A stretch of DNA of 45,391 bases from Lingula anatina. Its lineage: Eukaryota > Brachiopoda > Lingulata > Lingulida > Lingulidae. Made by a program: the position numbers and the translations under genes. Under the pieces are notes generated by a model. The model was not told where the DNA came from and did not search any database. It worked only from the letters and a program-made list of their open reading frames with translations. Where the stretch lies: positions 257,578 to 302,968 of the forward strand of contig NW_019774536.1 in the NCBI RefSeq assembly GCF_001039355.2. Direction: 5' to 3'. This document shows positions 9,878-21,600 of the stretch, in pieces (the first letter of the stretch is position 1; every line of letters begins with the position of its first letter).

Positions 9878-10625
9878 TATTTTACTGTAAACTTTAATAC
9901 AGCGCGTTTGAGAAAAAATAGCGTAACAAAAAGGCATACATTTGTAAAAACCCATAAAATTCAAGGTCAGATACAGCAAACATCGTTGCATGACAGAAAA
10001 TGGCCAATGATATCGATTGGCCATCGAGATGCATAACAGAAATAATAAAGTAATGATATTTATATCAAAGAAAGAAAAATCATGGCGTTACTGCTAAAAT
10101 AGCATAATCAATATCCGAGTATGTTAAATTAATTGTGTTTAAATGAAAAATTTTTTTAAATTGATCGTGGAAAAAACAAATAGATGGCAATAGAAAAGAC
10201 ATTTTACGGACAATGAAAGGAAAGGATGAAATTTATGGGTGAAATTTAAGCAATGATAAAAAATGAACATTATTTTATCTTTCAAGTTATTGAATTATCT
10301 TTCAATTAAATTCAGATAATAAAATTTTGACGTAATTTCCCCCTCGATTTATTTAGCAATAAATAAATAAATAAAATAAATTTTCTTTATTTTTTAACAA
10401 GTCAGTTTTTTGTCCCCTACCTACAGTACTCTGCTTGCTACATGTCCGACATCTTTTTTTGCCAAACTGTTGAACTCATCATTCTACATGCGCACTTTAT
10501 TTTCCAATATGCCTCAAATCAGCAATAGTAAAAGCACTGTTAAAAGCGTGGTTTAAACAATAATATAATTAACAGATACTGGCCAAACGTAAGATGTATA
10601 CTTTTTGAGAAATACCTTGAGTGCC
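9878..10625. repeat. Direct repeat flanking copy C, right copy (~0.75 kb)
   Basis: It matches 7544-8210 in the same orientation, from TATTTTACTG to GAAATACCTTGAG. It is about 80 nt longer, mainly through an AT-rich insertion around 10280-10380 containing repeated AAATAAAT. It starts 21 nt after the copy C stop codon. Confidence 0.85.
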
Positions 10626-10661
10626 AGTCAATGTATTTATATCAATGCCAGTATCGTGCAC

Positions 10662-10728
<67 letters not shown>

Positions 10729-11380
10729 TACATTGTAGTTCCGTAACGAGGCTCAAACGTTTTCCCTTTGTGCTGCAAAAATTGATGAACGATTCTAAAC
10801 TAAATGCTGGACTTGATTAATAATGAAAAACGTATCAATAAACAAAATGCTTATAAAACGAATAAATTCCACCTGCAAGTAAAAACGATTGCATTTTTTT
10901 TTTGTTTGAAAATTGTTTCATGATTTCTTACTAAAAGCAATGGACGTAAGTGTGGGTGACGCCATGGATACAGTTAAGTCTACTTGTTCTCTAAAAAATA
11001 ATTATACGTATATGCCCTCTAATTCCAAATATTATGGTATCTGCACGATTAACACACCGCGATGGCCATGATATAGGCGTAAAAACAGACAAAAATTGTA
11101 CAGGCGAAACATAGCCTGCTAATATAAAGCCTGTAAAGTTTCAGACTGCTTTACATATACATAATGTTCAATGTTCACAAATGTACTAGTATTAGATTTT
11201 TTCTTCTTAGGTCTTTTTTAAAATTCATTTCCATAAGTCCATATTGCTATGATATGCTTCCCGTAATGTTTTTATAGGGTACTACCTGGCGTAAGAGTAA
11301 ATAAGAATCATTTCACGTATATTCATGATTTGTATACGGGCCAAGTTTTAGCTTAAAAAAGCGGGACGGCCAAACCACAC
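10626..11380. other. Convergent intergenic region between copy C and nAChR-1, with (AT)n
   Basis: It contains an (AT)n microsatellite at about 10665-10725 and otherwise unremarkable AT-rich sequence. The genes on either side are transcribed toward each other, so both 3' UTRs should lie here. I could not fix either polyadenylation site. Confidence 0.5.
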
Positions 11381-13302
11381 TTAGTCGTAAGTTGGTCGGT
11401 TTGAAAAAATGGTGACAGACACGATCAGGGTGATGAGAGAAAACACGACTAAGAGAAACCTGTCCACAACTCTCGCCACTAGCTGCCAATCTGTCTCACA
11501 TTGCTCCTGGACTTCTTTCTCCTCCAGATACACCTCAAATTTGTCTAATGTTTTGCTTATTGAGAGGAGCAGACTGTTGGTGTCGTTCTGGGGTTCCAAG
11601 TCTAAGATAGCGAGGGGTTCTTTACGAAGATCTCTGACTGAAGTATTAGGATAGTGTGGAGTTTTCTTGCCATTTGCCAGGTGTGGTATATGGGAGGGAT
11701 ATACGCGGGTCTCCTCCTAAAACCGAAAACATTTCGTAATAATATAATATAATATAATATAAATATTATAATATAAATATATGACCTCATTATTTTTGTT
11801 TTAAGGTAGGCTACATCTATCTTTCTTTTAAGTTACATATGTTCTTGAAACAAATTCTGATGACCGAATAAATAAATCCGTAAAAAAGAAAAGAATTTTA
11901 AAATGACGATAAGATTTTATTTTGATTTTATATACAGATAAAATTAACGAATATTCCCCACGCGTCCTCTTTCTGTATCGGCCATGTTAATCACTATTCA
12001 AACCAGTGAGCATACCTTTTTGGGACTTGATACATTCCTTTTCACTGTCTCCGTCATAAAAAGTAGCTTAGCCATGTACTCTAGCACGACTTTCCTCATC
12101 CAGTAAGGGACTTCGTTGTTGTGGGAGCCACGAAAGTGTAGGTTCAATACAATCACAGTCAGGGCTGTGGAGACGGAGAGCAAGGCTATTGCCGCGCCAA
12201 AATACTCACCTAGGGGGTTAAAATTTAATTGTTAAACAAAACTGCATTGAAATAAATTTGTTAATATTGATAGATAAATGATGGTTAGCATGTGAGAAGG
12301 CGAGATCGATAATTGAAAACATACTGAAGAGTCTTAGTTAGGTTAACAATTTCTTAATAATTTTCTTTAGATATTTAATTCAGATCATTTATATACTGCA
12401 GATACGTTTCTTGGATCAGAGCCATTCATTTATATGTCACTGTTGAAATGTTAAGGTGCATCAGATTTAGTAAAGGTTAGATGGAACTGTAAACAGTAAA
12501 GAACAAATATGTATCTAAACATAAGAACTACATATATATACATGGTATACTAAGACCACACGGTCGACCACATGATACGGAAGCTCTGTCTGAAATTTAA
12601 CTGCAAACGCGATATAGTATTTGAGCACAACTGGCGTTTAAACACAATCTGGGGAATAAACAGCTTTTGGCATTGTCCAGCTCTCATCAAACACAATCAG
12701 GTTCAATTGAGGTATTTAAATACGTTAGTACTTACCAATCAACGGTACTACCTCCGACTGTGCTGGCATGGTTTGTGCCACAATCTGCAGAAAAACTGTT
12801 AGTGCCAACAGCACTGTCACACTAAGTGATACCTTCTCTCCAGACTCTGGGGGAAGGTAGAAAACAAGGATCGTTATTGCAACAATCAGTGCACAAGGTA
12901 GAACCAAGTTGAAAAGGTAGAAGAGTGACTGTCGTCTGATTATGATTGTGAATGTGACATCAGGGTAGGGCTCCGGACAACAATTGTAATACAACTCATT
13001 GCGGACCACAGGGATATCTTTCAATTCCCACTCCCCGTTTGTGACATAAGTGGACGAATCTCCTGACATCGACAGATTTTTTAAGTCTAACTGAAGTCCA
13101 TCAAACGTCCATGATCCAAATTTGAGAGGGCATCTCTGTTCATCGTAAGGAAAATAGCGAACATTCAAACTACACGTGCTGCGAACTATGGCGGGGAAAT
13201 TCCAACTGATGCTACCGTCTGCAGATACAATAGCGTTGTAGTGTGTGAAAGTAGACGCAGATTCTTTCACGCTGGAAGGAAAAATACAATATATAATACT
13301 TA

Positions 13303-13346
<44 letters not shown>

Positions 13347-16300
13347 ACGGCACTTTATCCAGTGCAGCATCGTCAAGAAGCTCCAGGGACCCTGTTTCAC
13401 AAAAGTACATAAGCCCAAAAATTTATCTAAACTGATTAAAATTGTAGTCTACTTTGGCCAAAAATGCCGTCCAATAAAATGAAACATTGCGTCTGTTCTT
13501 ATAACAAGTAAAACATGGATAATATTTCAGACTGATTTTAATAATTGAATAATCTTTTGAACTTCAGTAGATCAAACTTTTGGTCTATATGTTGATACCA
13601 AGTTTAAGGCTAAAGCGGTGCACAAGTTTCTTCTGTAAAAATGGGAACTTTTCATTGAGACTACTTACTCTGTATAAAGAGTTAAATCGGGTCGCCATAT
13701 TCTGCCAGATGAGATCCGGATACTAGAAAGACCACCATAGCTGCTGCTATTCCATCGCAGTTTGAAGTCGTTCCATCTCTTAAATGAAAGAATCCTAACA
13801 TTTTAAGAAAAACCAAAGCTTTTGGATCTTATTGCAGTTGTCTGATCGGATTATTGCATTTTCCACTAAAACATTAAGCTTTTCTGTAAATTTGATATGT
13901 CCACAATTTTCTCAAAACGCAAACGACCCACTTATTTAACATTTGTTTAAAAAACGAGCAAATACTATATTAGAAACGAAAGACCTGGAGAGAAACTTTG
14001 ATATTTTGTGTTAAGATAAGTGAAACGAACTTAAAATTGCCCAACCGAATTTATTAAGTTAATTCGGTTTGGCAGTTTTTAGTTCGTTTCACTTATCTAT
14101 ATCATTAATCTTTTGTAAAAGTTATTCTAATTTTCATATTTAATATGCTATTAAGGTAATGAATCGATTAGTGGTTGATGTCACAATTCTATGATTATCA
14201 CCGTGCAATTAGAGCAGTCGCCGGTTGATTACACACAAGAGACCGCGACAAAGTCATAACTGCTGAAACATTTATTACAAAAAAAGGTAGCGTATAATAT
14301 TTCCTTTCCCCATGAGTATGTACGTAAGGTGTGATTCTGATGCAAGGAGAATTAGTGCCCGTGTTGATAAATGAATGGGAACAAGCGATGGCAGATGTTA
14401 AAAAGATAACAACTGTTCATGTCGACCAAAAAAAAAAAAAATGGATTTTCCAGGGGTAAAGGACAATTTTACCAATGGTAAGTGAAACCATTCCCACATT
14501 CAGAGTTAGTCCCGAGTTTTTTCCTAAAAGGTTTTTTTCACTGTCAATATTCTGTTAAGAGATTATTACAGAGTATAGCCATCTATGGAGGTCAGTTGAT
14601 GTGATGGCAAGCACAAATTCCAGAATAATTGTGTTAACTGCCGTTTTGGCAGTAAAATACAATAAATTATATTTCTATGAGTTGTTTACAATGTATATGT
14701 TGTGAAATATGGATATCTTTCGAACAGTTGTTATCCCTTTAAATCAAAGTTAGGTGGTGTGTGGCTAGGTATGACATACATCATTTCGCCAAGGAGTTAT
14801 GTCTAGTCCTAAAAAGAGTTTCATGCTGCATGCTACAGCAAGTGATGATTTTTTCTTTTTTCAGCAATTTGCCTTTTGTGACCAATGTGTAACTTATTTG
14901 AGAAAATAACCGTTTTTAAACTTGTTTTCGAGATTTTCGATTCTAATAATAGCTGTCTCGAGTTAAATTCTTTTTGAAAGTGGCTAAAAAAAGAAACTTC
15001 GAATTCAATTAATGAAATGGGATCAACCCCTGCAACATTGTCACACAAAAGGCCCATATATAAAAAGGTACTTGTTGTCCCCTTGCTGCCACTTTGAAAA
15101 GGACAAAACAAAGGGGAAACCCCCAGTTATTATAGTTTTAATCACTATCAACGATAACTTAAACCGCCAAATAGCACAGTCCTTAATTTTAAATCCAGAT
15201 ACTCTTATCAATGATATCATTGTCAAAACTAATCTTTATATAGTTTACACCTTTCTGGTGTGTGTGTGTGAATTGGGCTGATTGGTGAGTAGGGGGAAGG
15301 GGTAACGCCCAGGTTAAATATTTAAATCAATCTGTACTCACCAGTCTGAACCAGACGCTGGATACGATGATTTGGTTCACCTCGTCCTAAAATATTTTAT
15401 TAAGTTAGAATAAATCATTCTGCAGAATAGTCTTGCTATTTTACTTTATTTTTGAGCATACCTTAAAATACTTCGAAATAGCAATTTCTATTTAGAATAT
15501 ATTTAGCTGTTTGTACTAGCCCCTAATTGTCGACCCCCTGCTGAAAAACATTATACAGGCATTTTTTGGATGGACCCTCTGATGTCTCAAGAATTAAAGC
15601 ACTACTGAATTTTTCAGTAAGCAAACATCGGCGTCCCGCAAATAAATTATTATACATAAATTTATATTCAATTTGGCTAAGTGATTCTATAAGCACCATG
15701 TACATAAACAGTGCAGGCTGCTCTGCTTCAGGCGAATTTTTCTTCACTTCTTATCCTTAATTACAGTACTAATACAAATGTAAAATGTATATCATCCTTA
15801 TGCTTCGTATACAAGCAGGACTCTCTCTCGGACAGAAAGTGTTTCAGACCACAGCTGAGCTTTTTTATTCATCTTGAATGAAAAGGATTTCAAATAGTTG
15901 AGATAACCATATAGGCATCCCAAAAGTTCTTCCTAAAAGTTCTCTTAAGTCAAGATGCCGTCTGATATATTAGCTCTATTTCTTTGTATCAGTGGCACCA
16001 AGTACAAGCTATTAACGGTTTTATGATACCGGAGGGTGTTCTGTACACATCACCTACCACATCAATAATTTGGTTAAGTGCCATGCCTAACTTGACCACA
16101 ATGGGCACGGACGTGTTCTCCACTGGTCGAACGTCCACGTCATAGTTGACCATCAGAGATTGAACTAGTTGTCTCTCAATGTCTGCAGGGAAACAGAAGC
16201 CAGGGAATGCTGTAAAAAAAGGGGCAACTAAGCAAAAATTGAATAGTTAAATTTCTTTTTATTCTTCCTGTTAAAATGACATTAAAATTATGTGCAGTGT

Positions 16301-16605
16301 GTTTAATTTTCACTGTTTTAGACGTTAGAAGCACAAAACAAAACACATTTGTACGTTGTGATGTGTTACAACGTAAATTTTCTGCAATGCAGGTAAGCTT
16401 ATATCAAATTGATTAAGACCTGTACTCATAGGATGGAATACTAAATAATAATGCTTATACCATAAGGATAGATAGGTGGATATTGAAATTAGAGTATCAA
16501 TCAAAATGTAAAATGCTTATGCAATGTCAACTTACAAGTAATGAAAAAATTCAGCACTAAAAACCAAATGATAAGATGAAAAGTGTAAACATTAAGGCAC
16601 TGCAT
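11381..16605 (-). CDS. CHRNA-like: Nicotinic acetylcholine receptor alpha-type subunit, nAChR-1
   Basis: Seven coding exons on the minus strand, in gene order: 16605-16536, 16209-16058, 15386-15342, 13778-13669, 13271-12736, 12209-12016 and 11716-11381. They total 1443 nt, 480 aa. Exon 1 encodes a hydrophobic signal peptide. The ligand domain has a loop D Trp at W86, the loop A motif [10 protein letters not shown], a Cys-loop at C159-C173, loop B SWTFDG (W180), and loop [12 protein letters not shown] with adjacent cysteines C223-C224. That cysteine pair marks an alpha subunit. TM1 is about 242-264 and TM2 272-293, preceded by GEK, the cation-channel signature. TM3 is about 300-325. The cytoplasmic loop is fairly short and ends in an amphipathic segment before TM4 (456-473). 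All principal-face aromatic residues are present. NTS and NSS are candidate glycosylation sites. The acceptor of exon 13778-13669 is ambiguous (AAGAG) and was fixed by frame. The start ATG is inferred from the equal 70-nt exon in nAChR-2. Confidence 0.93.
11717..12015 (-). other. nAChR-1 intron 6
   Basis: 299 nt, phase 0. It contains a short AATAT/ATAATAT run at about 11741-11780 and nothing else of note. Confidence 0.7.
12478..12715. repeat. Dispersed repeat, copy 2, inside nAChR-1 intron 5
   Basis: Diverged match to 1965-2240 in the same plus-strand orientation, from GGAACTGTAAACAGT to the block CAATCAGGTTCAATTGAGG. It ends about 20 nt from the exon 5 donor at 12735. Confidence 0.6.
13307..13345. 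repeat. (GA)n microsatellite in nAChR-1 intron 4
   Basis: On the transcribed (minus) strand this reads as (CT)n about 35 nt upstream of the exon 5 acceptor, in effect extending the polypyrimidine tract. Confidence 0.9.
14014..14098. repeat. Foldback repeat, ~38-nt arms, in nAChR-1 intron 3
   Basis: AGATAAGTGAAACGAACT at the left is mirrored by AGTTCGTTTCACTTATCT at the right end. Inner arms are CCCAACCGAATTT and AATTCGGTTTGGC, with a loop of about 7 nt. Only a few mismatches interrupt the arms. It has the size and form of a miniature palindromic element. Confidence 0.85.
14469..14750. repeat. Dispersed repeat with hairpin, copy 1 (nAChR-1 intron 3)
   Basis: It aligns over its whole length with 34323-34623: TACCAATGGT, CCATTCC(C/G)ACATTCA, AAGAGATTATTA, GGCAAGCACA, TTTACAATGTAT and TTGTTATCC blocks, in the same order and orientation. 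It contains the short hairpin ACTGCC-GTTTT-GGCAGT at 14637-14653. Confidence 0.72.
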
Positions 16606-18400
16606 GTTAAAGACAAGAAGCAAAACAAAAACCAGAATCACAGGTTTTAATAAATTAATAACAAATGAAAGAACCACAAACAGAATATGAATAAGCAGTG
16701 AAACATGCAACAGATTGTCGATGTCCGACTGAATTATCGATGAACACAATAGAGAAAACAGATGCTGCAAAACAATAGGGGAAGTGCGTACTTTTGGAGG
16801 CACATTAATTATTTTGTTAAATAAATGCAATGTGGTTCATCGTGGAGTTCACTGTTGGATTTCCTATAGAGCAACGCTGTCACTCGAAACAATCTTTGCG
16901 AAAGTCTATTCCTACAAAGCAAACCCACATGCAAACCCTATACCAAAGTTTTCATGTAAACTCGAGAATATCCGTTAAAATACATAACCCTATTAAGCCT
17001 ATAATACAGGGGAGCTTGAGCAGGGGTAAAAACATTAACTATTTTAGGTCAAGAATGAAAGGTGTCCGCTAGAAAAAAGCAAATGATATATCAATTACCC
17101 TTTGTGGTCAAACCTATAAGGAAAAAAAAGACAACTTTAAACATGTGTCCTTATCTCACTAACATACCGCCATTCCAAATGACTTAGCCACACATGCTTG
17201 GGGCCTTCAAAGGCACTTTTTCGTCGCATGATCAATAGTTATTACTCTAGAAGTACAAGACATGTTGACCAAATCCTAACAAGATGGAGCCATTACAATT
17301 TTTCTTAATATTCCGTCTTCAGTAAAAAACGTCGGTCAAAAGGTATCTACATCGAAATTAAATATGACGAAAGCACATCAGAGACAAACAAAATTATGTG
17401 CCTTTTTGCTCTATGTATTTTATAGTGAAAAAACTTATACCCACTTATATTTACATTGCTTACAGCTCCTTGGTTACTGTTATCTGTTATACTAGTATTT
17501 GTAATTGGCGCGCCATTTAAATGTGTATTCATCTGTTACGGCTAGTTGCCCTGCCAACGCCTGTGTGTCTGTTGTTGCAACTTTTTAGCACCTTATGAAC
17601 TCGATTAAGAATTAAGATCGGTATGGTATTCCATTATTAACGAGTATATGGTATGTCTCGGACTATCGGTGTACCTTTAAGAAATAACAATGGATTATTA
17701 CATCATTTCATAGGCATCTTCATTTGGAGGACACTCACCTATGAAGACGAGAAATATGGTCCAAATCTTCATTTTCCTCAATCCGGTGGTGGACAACATG
17801 AATTTCCGCAATTAGTGGATTTGTGTAAAAGCTGCAATCAAAGGACAGGGTATTGATCATATTACTGAGTGCAGGATACAGTTTCAATGATTATAATCGA
17901 AGTGCCAACAAATTTTTAAGGAAATCCAATACTAAGAACACTTCTGAATTTGAAGATCCATTAAGACTGCAGTGTTTAGAGCTTAATCCTTAGCGTGGGA
18001 ATCCGTGCACTTCTTGGAGCAACATTACCGATATAAAACATTCTGTAAATTTGTATTTAATTTCCGAAAACGTAAGCAATACGCCGTTTCAAAATAGCAA
18101 TAGGGCCTATAGAACCACCATCTTCTTTTTAAAAAACTTCATGTTGTTTCATCGTACGGCGAACGGTTTCACACCACTGCAATTATATAGGCAAATCTTC
18201 TAACGGGTATTGTGGGGTTCATTAACGTGATGAATAATATATATTCATTACATAGGTTGGATGATATTTGGCCAGAACGAAATATTAATAAGTATTCAAT
18301 GACGTGGCCAACATTTTACAAATACCCTACGCAATGAAGTTTTTGCGAGATATATTTGCGCTGTTTTTCGATACAAGTCCAGGATAATTCTCAAAAGTAA
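16606..18400. other. Upstream of nAChR-1 and intergenic DNA
   Basis: The nAChR-1 promoter should lie here or further right if there is a non-coding leader exon. I see no TATA/initiator combination close to the start codon. The frame of exon 1 stays open for about 75 codons upstream of the chosen ATG, but that stretch is low-complexity hydrophobic sequence and is not needed for the signal peptide. No other gene is supported. Confidence 0.45.
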
Positions 18401-18439
18401 TTTAACCAGTATATATGTCATCGGGACGTATTTCCTTAC

Positions 18440-18490
18440 AGCCAATGAAATCCGCCCATTGTGGCAGAGAACATGTTATATAAGGGAGTG
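18440..18490 (+). promoter_or_regulatory. CCAAT + TATATAAG promoter-like motif pair
   Basis: CAGCCAATGAAA at about 18440 is followed about 35 nt later by TATATAAGGG (18477-18486). Spacing and order fit a plus-strand polymerase II promoter. No open frame or recognised RNA follows, and the next 100 nt run into an inverted-repeat element. Confidence 0.2.
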
Positions 18491-18560
18491 GTTATCTACG
18501 CCAGGTTTGAATGAATTGATAATGACACAATCAATGAATTGATAGCCGTGGAACTTTCCA

Positions 18561-18694
18561 CCTGGGCCCTGTAACTCGAAAGCATCGCGCATTGCGACCG
18601 AGCGCAAGCGTCTCGATTCCATAACTCGCCTATACTCGCCCCGTATAATACACTGTAGCCTCTAGGTGATATCGCGATGCTTTCGGGGCCCTGG
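18561..18694. repeat. Miniature inverted-repeat element
   Basis: The left end has GGGCCCTGTAACTCGAAAGC followed by ATCGCG. The right end has CGCGATGCTTTCGGGGCCC, which is the reverse complement apart from a short insertion. The ~130 nt interior is unusually CpG-rich for the window (GCGACCGAGCGCAAGCG). Confidence 0.6.
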
Positions 18695-21600
18695 CTGTCA
18701 TCTCAAAAGTCTCCCTTCCATGCAGAATATATCACGATAAAATTACGAAACTGAAATGTACCAGAGACATGCTATTTGGTGTTGCACCTTACTCAGTAAA
18801 AATGTAGGCCTACACCGCACCGTATACGATAACTTACTTCAGGACGTTTCCTCTGCGGCTCTCGAATAGCGCAATAATCTCATTGCTCATCAATCCTTCA
18901 TGTTTGTGCGCAATAAAAGTAAACAGTTCTGTGAACTGCACCTGACATGACAGTACTTATGGCTAGATATGCGATTATGATGCATATTTCATGTATACGC
19001 ACGTATCTGTTGTATATGTAGTCCCTAGGGAAGACGGACATAAAGTGGTAACAGCAAACCTCGCTTCAACTGTTTCATAGTGAATTATGTTATTATGATA
19101 AAACCAATTCACGTTATAACCCATATCATGTCATGGTATCATTAAACAGTGTTAATGTTATATTAGACTAGTGAATGTGAAAAAAGATTTCGTTGTCCAG
19201 TGAATCGGTATTTTGCAGTTAACATTAGGCAATTCTTCCATGCGTTAATGGCAATAACAATGTTCCAGATTCAGAAAACATGAAAGAAGTAAAGTAGACA
19301 CACTTTGCTCAATTTATTGGTAATCAATTTCAGGTGGTAAATTTTGCCGCTGCATTAGAGGTCTATGTATCACGGCGGTATTTACATGTATCAATATATC
19401 GAGAATCTGCCTGAAGCTTGACACGGGTTATAAGAAATCCTGTAATAATCAATGAGCACATGAAATGATCGGCCAAATGTTTATGATTAGTGCTTCTCGG
19501 CATGGCGATAGAGTTAAAGTGCTAGATAAGAAAGTCATGGTGACATTTGTGTGATGAGTGCATTTTCTTTCAGATTAAAAAATATATATGTCAACTTACC
19601 AGATCTTTATTACCTGTTTACCCCCTTGCCTATTTCATTTGTCTATCATATTTCATCCATTTAATTCTTATTTATATATACGTCCATTTATTAGCCTTTC
19701 TATCCAATTTATACATTGAGATTGAAACTTTCAATAGTTGTTTCAAGAGGTTGCTTGATTCTAATTACCATGAAAAAAATTCCTTAATATTGTTGAAGAT
19801 CCTGTGAACTATTTTATTTATATTTAAGAGGTTCGAATTTTATTTATCAAGATCAGACCATATGGAAAATCTATTGATTGAATAACTGAGTCGTTTTGTG
19901 CATCAAATATTTATGAGATTGTTTGTATTAAAATGGGATAATCAAATACCGATATTATGTTATGACGTAGATAACAATGGGGCAGAGCAAAAAAGATATC
20001 TCCGAGATATGCTGTTATGTTGTCGACAAGTGTACTTATGCACTCATGAAGTATTTAAATTCAGGAAATTATTTTTCAGACTGCATATTCGACCAGAACT
20101 TACACATTTACGATTTCCATCCATCCTTTTGTGATTTTCGGAATAAACGTCTAAGAACCAAGCTTCAAGATTTATGCTTAATATTTTGCAGCGCCACCTT
20201 TTCCTGTCTAGATAATATGAAGTTTTAAAACTAATATTCTTCACATAGGAAACGCAAATATAAGCAGTTTGCTTGCTTTGTGATGATATGTATTTGCTGT
20301 TTCTTGGTGTAATGTTTCTCTGTGCACTATATTGACAAAAACATTAAAATTATGGTTAAACCATCATTCGTTCTTCGATATTTCCCTGTTCATTCTCCAC
20401 TGTTCAAATCGTACCTGACTTAATTCCAGGGGCTTTGATCTTTATCTTCATTACACTTGCATTGTCACCACAATATACCCAAAAACCAGTCATGTAATTT
20501 TACTACGTTTTTCTTCTTGTGATCGGCTGTCTTCCTCAACAAGATCGCTGTCGAGTATCTTTTTTAAAATTTTTTTCTAAGAAAATAATAATAATAACCT
20601 GAATGCAGAAATGCTCTTTTAAGATTAAAATCCCAGCCACAGAATTAAAAGAAGTCAAGAAAATTTTTCATTTACTTCAGAAAGATAACTGTAGAAACAT
20701 TGTTTGATGTTAAGACCTTATTCCTCACGCAAGCGCCAAGCTTTCACTGTTTCTTCGTGAGCACAAATCTTAATGGCTAATGAAAAATGGATCTGGGTTT
20801 GGATTCAACCTCTAACTCCATAATATCATTACCAAGGACCTACATGTATAGCCTGTCACCATTTCATTACCTCCGGTAGATCTGTACTGCTGCTTTACTC
20901 AAACCACTTGCCCTCTTTTGAATAGGTGTTTTTCTTAGGGAGAGCATAAAATGCGAAATGGAATTGCCTCGCTTTCTTTTTCTTTGAATAAAAATTGTTA
21001 AACATATAAATTACTAAGATAATAAAAGGGCATCTTGTGGTGGTTGCCTTAAAACAATACCTTTTTATGTGAAATTTCCCCCTGCCCTTGTCATATTTCT
21101 AAAGTGATATCGAACCAAACCCGGAGAGCCAAACGTTTTCCGATGATAAGAGTGCTCTGTTTTGTTGATACATGTTTTGTCCATTGCCACATCTAATAGG
21201 GTGTCATATTTCTCGTTAAATGCTCTATAATATTACACAGGATAAATACTGGTAATTTCACTATTTCAAATGAACATCGCGAAAGCCAATAGTCGACCAT
21301 TTACTTTACCTAGAACTTCGCTGATGATTCTCACAGCGATGTAATGAGAAAGTACGATAGAAAAAAGTGTTTAAGGTATTTTGATTTGATACAATAAGTT
21401 ATTTCACTACACCACAAAATCTAATACCTGACCGTACGTTAATCACAATGTCTTTTTAAGCAAATGGTCCTCGCTGCTCACCTTTTCTGTTACACGATGT
21501 CCCTCGATCAGTCACGTACTTCGTCCTTCTTGCGGATGTTACACTGTAGTACGACACAGTCAGTGCGGATGGCGCGCAGTCTCTGGGGTGTATTGTAATT

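Noticed and set aside
7544-10625. The flanking direct repeats as LTRs of a retrotransposon with copy C as cargo
   Set aside because: The repeats lack TG...CA ends and no primer-binding site, gag or pol sequence lies between them. The interior is an ordinary split gene.
16501-16830. A 109-codon hydrophobic minus-strand protein as a separate gene
   Set aside because: Its useful part is the nAChR-1 signal-peptide exon (16605-16536), which ends at a GTAAGT donor in the right phase. The upstream extension is low-complexity.
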